From JBCBKZ01 sp039026975 (lineage in GTDB: Bacteria; Bacteroidota; Bacteroidia; J057): DNA of 6,163 bases. The stretch is taken from the NCBI GenBank assembly GCA_039026975.1, contig JBCCLI010000394.1, forward strand, positions 1 to 6,163, in the 5' to 3' direction. Position numbers and translations under genes: made by a program. Below are positions 5,150 through 6,163 of this stretch, in pieces (position 1 is the stretch's first letter; every line of letters begins with the position of its first letter). A model generated the notes under the pieces. That model had not been told where the DNA came from. It was given only the letters and a program-made list of their open reading frames with translations, and searched no databases.

Positions 5150-6163
5150 TTCCCCAAAGCAAAAGCCACATACTGGTCGCCGGAGTGCATGCCAATTTTC
5201 CCTCCTCCGGCGGCTATGACTACATATTGCTTCCCATCCACTGAATAAGTGGCTGGGGTAGCAAAACCAGGAGCTTCTAGCTGGTATTCAAAGAGTACTT
5301 CACCTGTATTCTTATCAAAGGCCCTGAATTTAGAATCCTTAGTGGCAGCTATGAAAACGAGTCCTCCGGCTGTTACGATAGGACCTCCATAGTTTTCTGT
5401 ACCCGTAGGAGGAATTCCCTTTTTAGTAAGCTCCTCGTATTCTCCCAAGGTTACTTTCCAGGAAAGCTCTCCTGTGTTCAGGTTGATAGAATTCAGCGTC
5501 CCCCATGGTGGACTAATAGCTGGGTAGCCGTCTGGGGCCTGAAACCTTTTATAGCCATTCATAAAATAGGGATAAGGCCAGCCATCCCGTCTTCCCCTAC
5601 TCAGGAGATTACTTCCCGCGGGAATTTTCTCAGTAGATTTTGAAAGAAAAGCTGCTATGGCTCTTCGCTCATCTTCTTCGAGGTGAGCAAAGGAAGGCAT
5701 CATCCCTTTTCCGGTGGAAACCGTTCGGAAGATCTGATTTTTATTCAAACGCATATGCACATCTGCCAGTGAAGGGACCGTAAAGATGGAAGCTCCTTTT
5801 AGGTCTTTTCCATGGCAGCTCATGCAATGTACCTGGTATAGGCTTTCTCCCTTAGTAGCCATGAGTCCGTCTGATTCGGGAGAATAAGGGACCATTTGGA
5901 GTATCCATGCCATTTCGCTGGCATTGATAAACAGGTTACCTGTTTCTGGGTCAAAAGCTGCCCCGCCCCATTCACCTCCTCCGTCAAAACCTGGGAAGAC
6001 AAAAGTTCCTTCCTCCGAGGGCGGAATATAAGGTGAACCTTTCAGGCTATTGGCCCAAATAGCTTTAGCATACTGGAAGTTTTCTTCTGTAAGATGGTTA
6101 AGATCTTTCTCTTCTATAGTATGTCGTGAAAAAGGTGCCGGCTTAGTAGGAATAGGCTGAGTA
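5146..6163 (-). CDS. PQQ-dependent dehydrogenase (quinoprotein glucose dehydrogenase type) with inserted cytochrome c domain, C-terminal part
   Basis: The frame is open from 6162 to the TAG at 5148-5146, giving 338 visible residues; the start is beyond the right edge, so the internal ATG at 5913 is not the start. Quinoprotein dehydrogenases of this type oxidise sugars or alcohols in the periplasm using PQQ and pass electrons to the respiratory chain. Propeller sequence typical of the membrane glucose dehydrogenase group comes first: VFPGFDGGGEWGGAAFDPETG (55-75), NLFINASEM (76-84). A cytochrome c domain follows (about 101-178) with haem motif CMSCH (113-117) and a likely axial Met at 154 or 155 in GKGMMPSF. 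The propeller then resumes: GWPYPYFMNGYKRF (194-207), SPPWGTLNSINLNTGELSW (217-235), GGPIVTAGGLVFIAATKDS (259-277) and GFATPATY (299-306), ending in GDQYVAFALGN. The haem would let the enzyme pass electrons internally. Glucose versus another substrate cannot be decided here, as the N-terminal part is missing. Confidence 0.9.
   Translation of the reverse strand, partial: TQPIPTKPAPFSRHTIEEKDLNHLTEENFQYAKAIWANSLKGSPYIPPSEEGTFVFPGFDGGGEWGGAAFDPETGNLFINASEMAWILQMVPYSPESDGLMATKGESLYQVHCMSCHGKDLKGASIFTVPSLADVHMRLNKNQIFRTVSTGKGMMPSFAHLEEDERRAIAAFLSKSTEKIPAGSNLLSRGRRDGWPYPYFMNGYKRFQAPDGYPAISPPWGTLNSINLNTGELSWKVTLGEYEELTKKGIPPTGTENYGGPIVTAGGLVFIAATKDSKFRAFDKNTGEVLFEYQLEAPGFATPATYSVDGKQYVVIAAGGGKIGMHSGDQYVAFALGN

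Noticed and set aside
5178..5212. GC-rich inverted repeat (8-bp stem, 19-nt loop) about 28 bases past the stop of the secreted-protein gene
   Set aside because: No T-tract follows on the + strand, and the pairing arises from codons of a glycine-rich stretch (AAGGGK) in the dehydrogenase, so a terminator is not supported.
5146..5913. A 255-residue cytochrome c protein starting at the ATG at 5913
   Set aside because: The frame stays open to the right edge and the upstream translation carries clear PQQ dehydrogenase motifs, so this Met is internal.
5820..6002. A 60-residue - strand open frame overlapping the dehydrogenase
   Set aside because: It is a shifted frame of the same strand within the PQQ dehydrogenase coding region, with no family features.

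Overview
The window looks like a chromosomal segment of a Bacteroidota bacterium, probably Cytophagales-like. This is inferred from gene families rather than a marker gene: an FG-GAP repeat surface-type protein, an ECF sigma factor of the ECF-STPK type paired with a kinase-TPR fusion, a secreted protein carrying the GDN(D/S)TF-type motif seen in Bacteroidota DUF2723 proteins, and a PQQ dehydrogenase with a built-in cytochrome c. Start codons lack clear Shine-Dalgarno sequences, and one TAnnTTTG-type promoter box is present; both fit this phylum. No RNA gene, CRISPR array, insertion sequence or prophage gene was seen.

Layout from left to right: (1) the C-terminal end of an FG-GAP/VCBS repeat protein on the + strand, entering from the left edge. 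(2) A 205-bp convergent intergenic region with a good + strand intrinsic terminator and a second, longer imperfect stem-loop that resembles a dispersed intergenic palindrome. (3) A two-gene - strand operon: an ECF-type sigma factor followed, with an ATGA stop/start overlap, by a transmembrane Ser/Thr kinase with a large TPR region. (4) A 153-bp divergent intergenic region with a candidate promoter for that operon. (5) A + strand gene for a secreted, cysteine-free protein of uncertain function. (6) The C-terminal part of a PQQ-dependent dehydrogenase on the - strand, leaving at the right edge. Genes 5 and 6 converge so tightly that their two TAG stops share the palindrome CTAG.

The most interesting unit is the sigma-kinase pair. 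The sigma factor lacks the acidic DAED-like patch in region 2.2 and has a threonine there. In described sigma-kinase pairs (EcfP/PknT of Vibrio parahaemolyticus, EcfK/PknS of Xanthomonas citri) phosphorylation of a region 2.2 threonine switches the sigma on. A model for this window is that the TPR region outside the membrane senses a condition, the cytoplasmic kinase phosphorylates the sigma factor, and the sigma factor redirects RNA polymerase. The divergent secreted protein is a candidate target by position only. The FG-GAP protein and the PQQ dehydrogenase show no evident link to this circuit.
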